Positions 14,693-15,094 of a DNA stretch of 15,094 nucleotides are shown piece after piece (within the stretch, counting starts at the first letter, position 1; each line of letters starts with the position of its first letter). The notes beneath the pieces were generated by a model, which saw nothing but the letters and a program-made list of their open reading frames with translations, was not told the origin of the DNA and searched no databases. Source of the DNA: Streptosporangiaceae bacterium (GTDB lineage Bacteria; Actinomycetota; Actinomycetes; Streptosporangiales; Streptosporangiaceae). The stretch lies in assembly GCA_030041195.1 (NCBI GenBank), contig JASHOI010000381.1, positions 1-15,094 of the forward strand, in the 5' to 3' direction. Position numbers and translations under genes: made by a program.

Positions 14693-15094
14693 CCGGCGCC
14701 CGCTGACCGGTTTCCTTGGCGCGGTCGGCGTGTCCGCGCTCGGCACCCGGATGTCGTTCCTGGCGCTGCCCTGGCTGGTGCTGACCACCACCGGCAGCGC
14801 GACGCTGACCGGCCTGGTGGCGTTCGCGCAGACGGCCCCGTATGTCGTGGTGCAGGCGCTCGGCGGTCCCCTGGTCGACCGGCTGGGCGCGCGGCGGATC
14901 AGCGTGGGCACCGACGTCCTCGCTGCCCTGTTCACGGGGCTGGTGCCGGCGCTGCGGGCCACGCACCTGCTCTCGCTGCCGGTGCTGGCGGTCCTGGTCG
15001 CAGCGGCCGGGGCGGCGCGCGGAGCCGGTGACGCCGCGCGCGACGTGATGGTGCCCGGCGTCGGCGAGATCGCGGGCGCACCGCTGGAGCGGAC
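14676..15094 (+). CDS. MFS transporter, N-terminal part (runs off the window)
   Basis: Open from ATG 14676 to the right edge (139 codons), beginning inside the ArsR-type gene. Hydrophobic helices are visible at about 11-38 (GFLGAVGVSALGTRMSFLALPWLVL), 43-62, 79-97 and 99-115. The MFS motif A analogue GGPLVDRLGARR (63-74) lies between helices 2 and 3. The arrangement of an ArsR-type regulator coupled to an MFS exporter is very common in actinobacteria and is usually an efflux pair. The substrate is unknown and the C-terminal half is missing. Confidence 0.85.
   Translation, partial: MTPDRDRRPLTGFLGAVGVSALGTRMSFLALPWLVLTTTGSATLTGLVAFAQTAPYVVVQALGGPLVDRLGARRISVGTDVLAALFTGLVPALRATHLLSLPVLAVLVAAAGAARGAGDAARDVMVPGVGEIAGAPLER

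Overview
The window is dense, very GC-rich, compactly arranged bacterial DNA. Signs of a high-GC actinobacterium are many GTG starts, ATGA/GTGA stop-start overlaps, Ala/Arg/Gly-rich proteins, a lipobox SBP typical of Gram-positives, and a probable leaderless promoter. The species cannot be named from the sequence. No rRNA, tRNA, CRISPR array, insertion sequence or phage gene was seen. Coding density is high, and the only non-coding stretches (about 110-220 bp) are regulatory.

Layout. (1) Bases 1-2887, + strand: the end of a probable ABC permease, an ABC ATPase and a large metallophosphoesterase (MPE1), joined by 4-base overlaps. (2) Bases 2892-8536, - strand, read toward the first operon: lipoprotein SBP, permease 1, permease 2, ABC ATPase and a second metallophosphoesterase (MPE2). 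The two cassettes meet tail to tail, with 4 bases between the MPE stop codons. (3) Bases 8713-9777, - strand: a LacI/GalR regulator, separated from the SBP gene by a promoter region with a LacI-type AAACGTTT palindrome. (4) Bases 9999-12112, + strand: an APC-family permease overlapping a TetR regulator, with a 29-bp inverted repeat in the promoter. (5) Bases 12109-13913, - strand: a FAD-dependent amine oxidoreductase overlapping a phosphonatase-like HAD hydrolase; these resemble the TIGR03364 and TIGR03351 families, which are known to travel together in aminophosphonate loci. (6) Bases 14063-15094, + strand: an ArsR-type regulator behind two overlapping palindromes, then a truncated MFS transporter.

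How it may work together. The ABC importers belong to the Fe3+/polyamine/2-aminoethylphosphonate class. The FAD enzyme would oxidise an (N-methyl-)aminoethylphosphonate-like amine to phosphonoacetaldehyde, and the HAD enzyme would break its C-P bond. No PhnW transaminase is present in the window. The novel part is the two importer-plus-metallophosphoesterase cassettes. Neither MPE shows an export signal, although the PPA1498-like (TIGR03767) relatives they resemble are usually Tat-exported. My inference is import of an esterified phosphorus compound, cytoplasmic ester cleavage by the MPEs, then oxidative C-P cleavage. Family assignments are from memory and motif reading; substrates are inferred.
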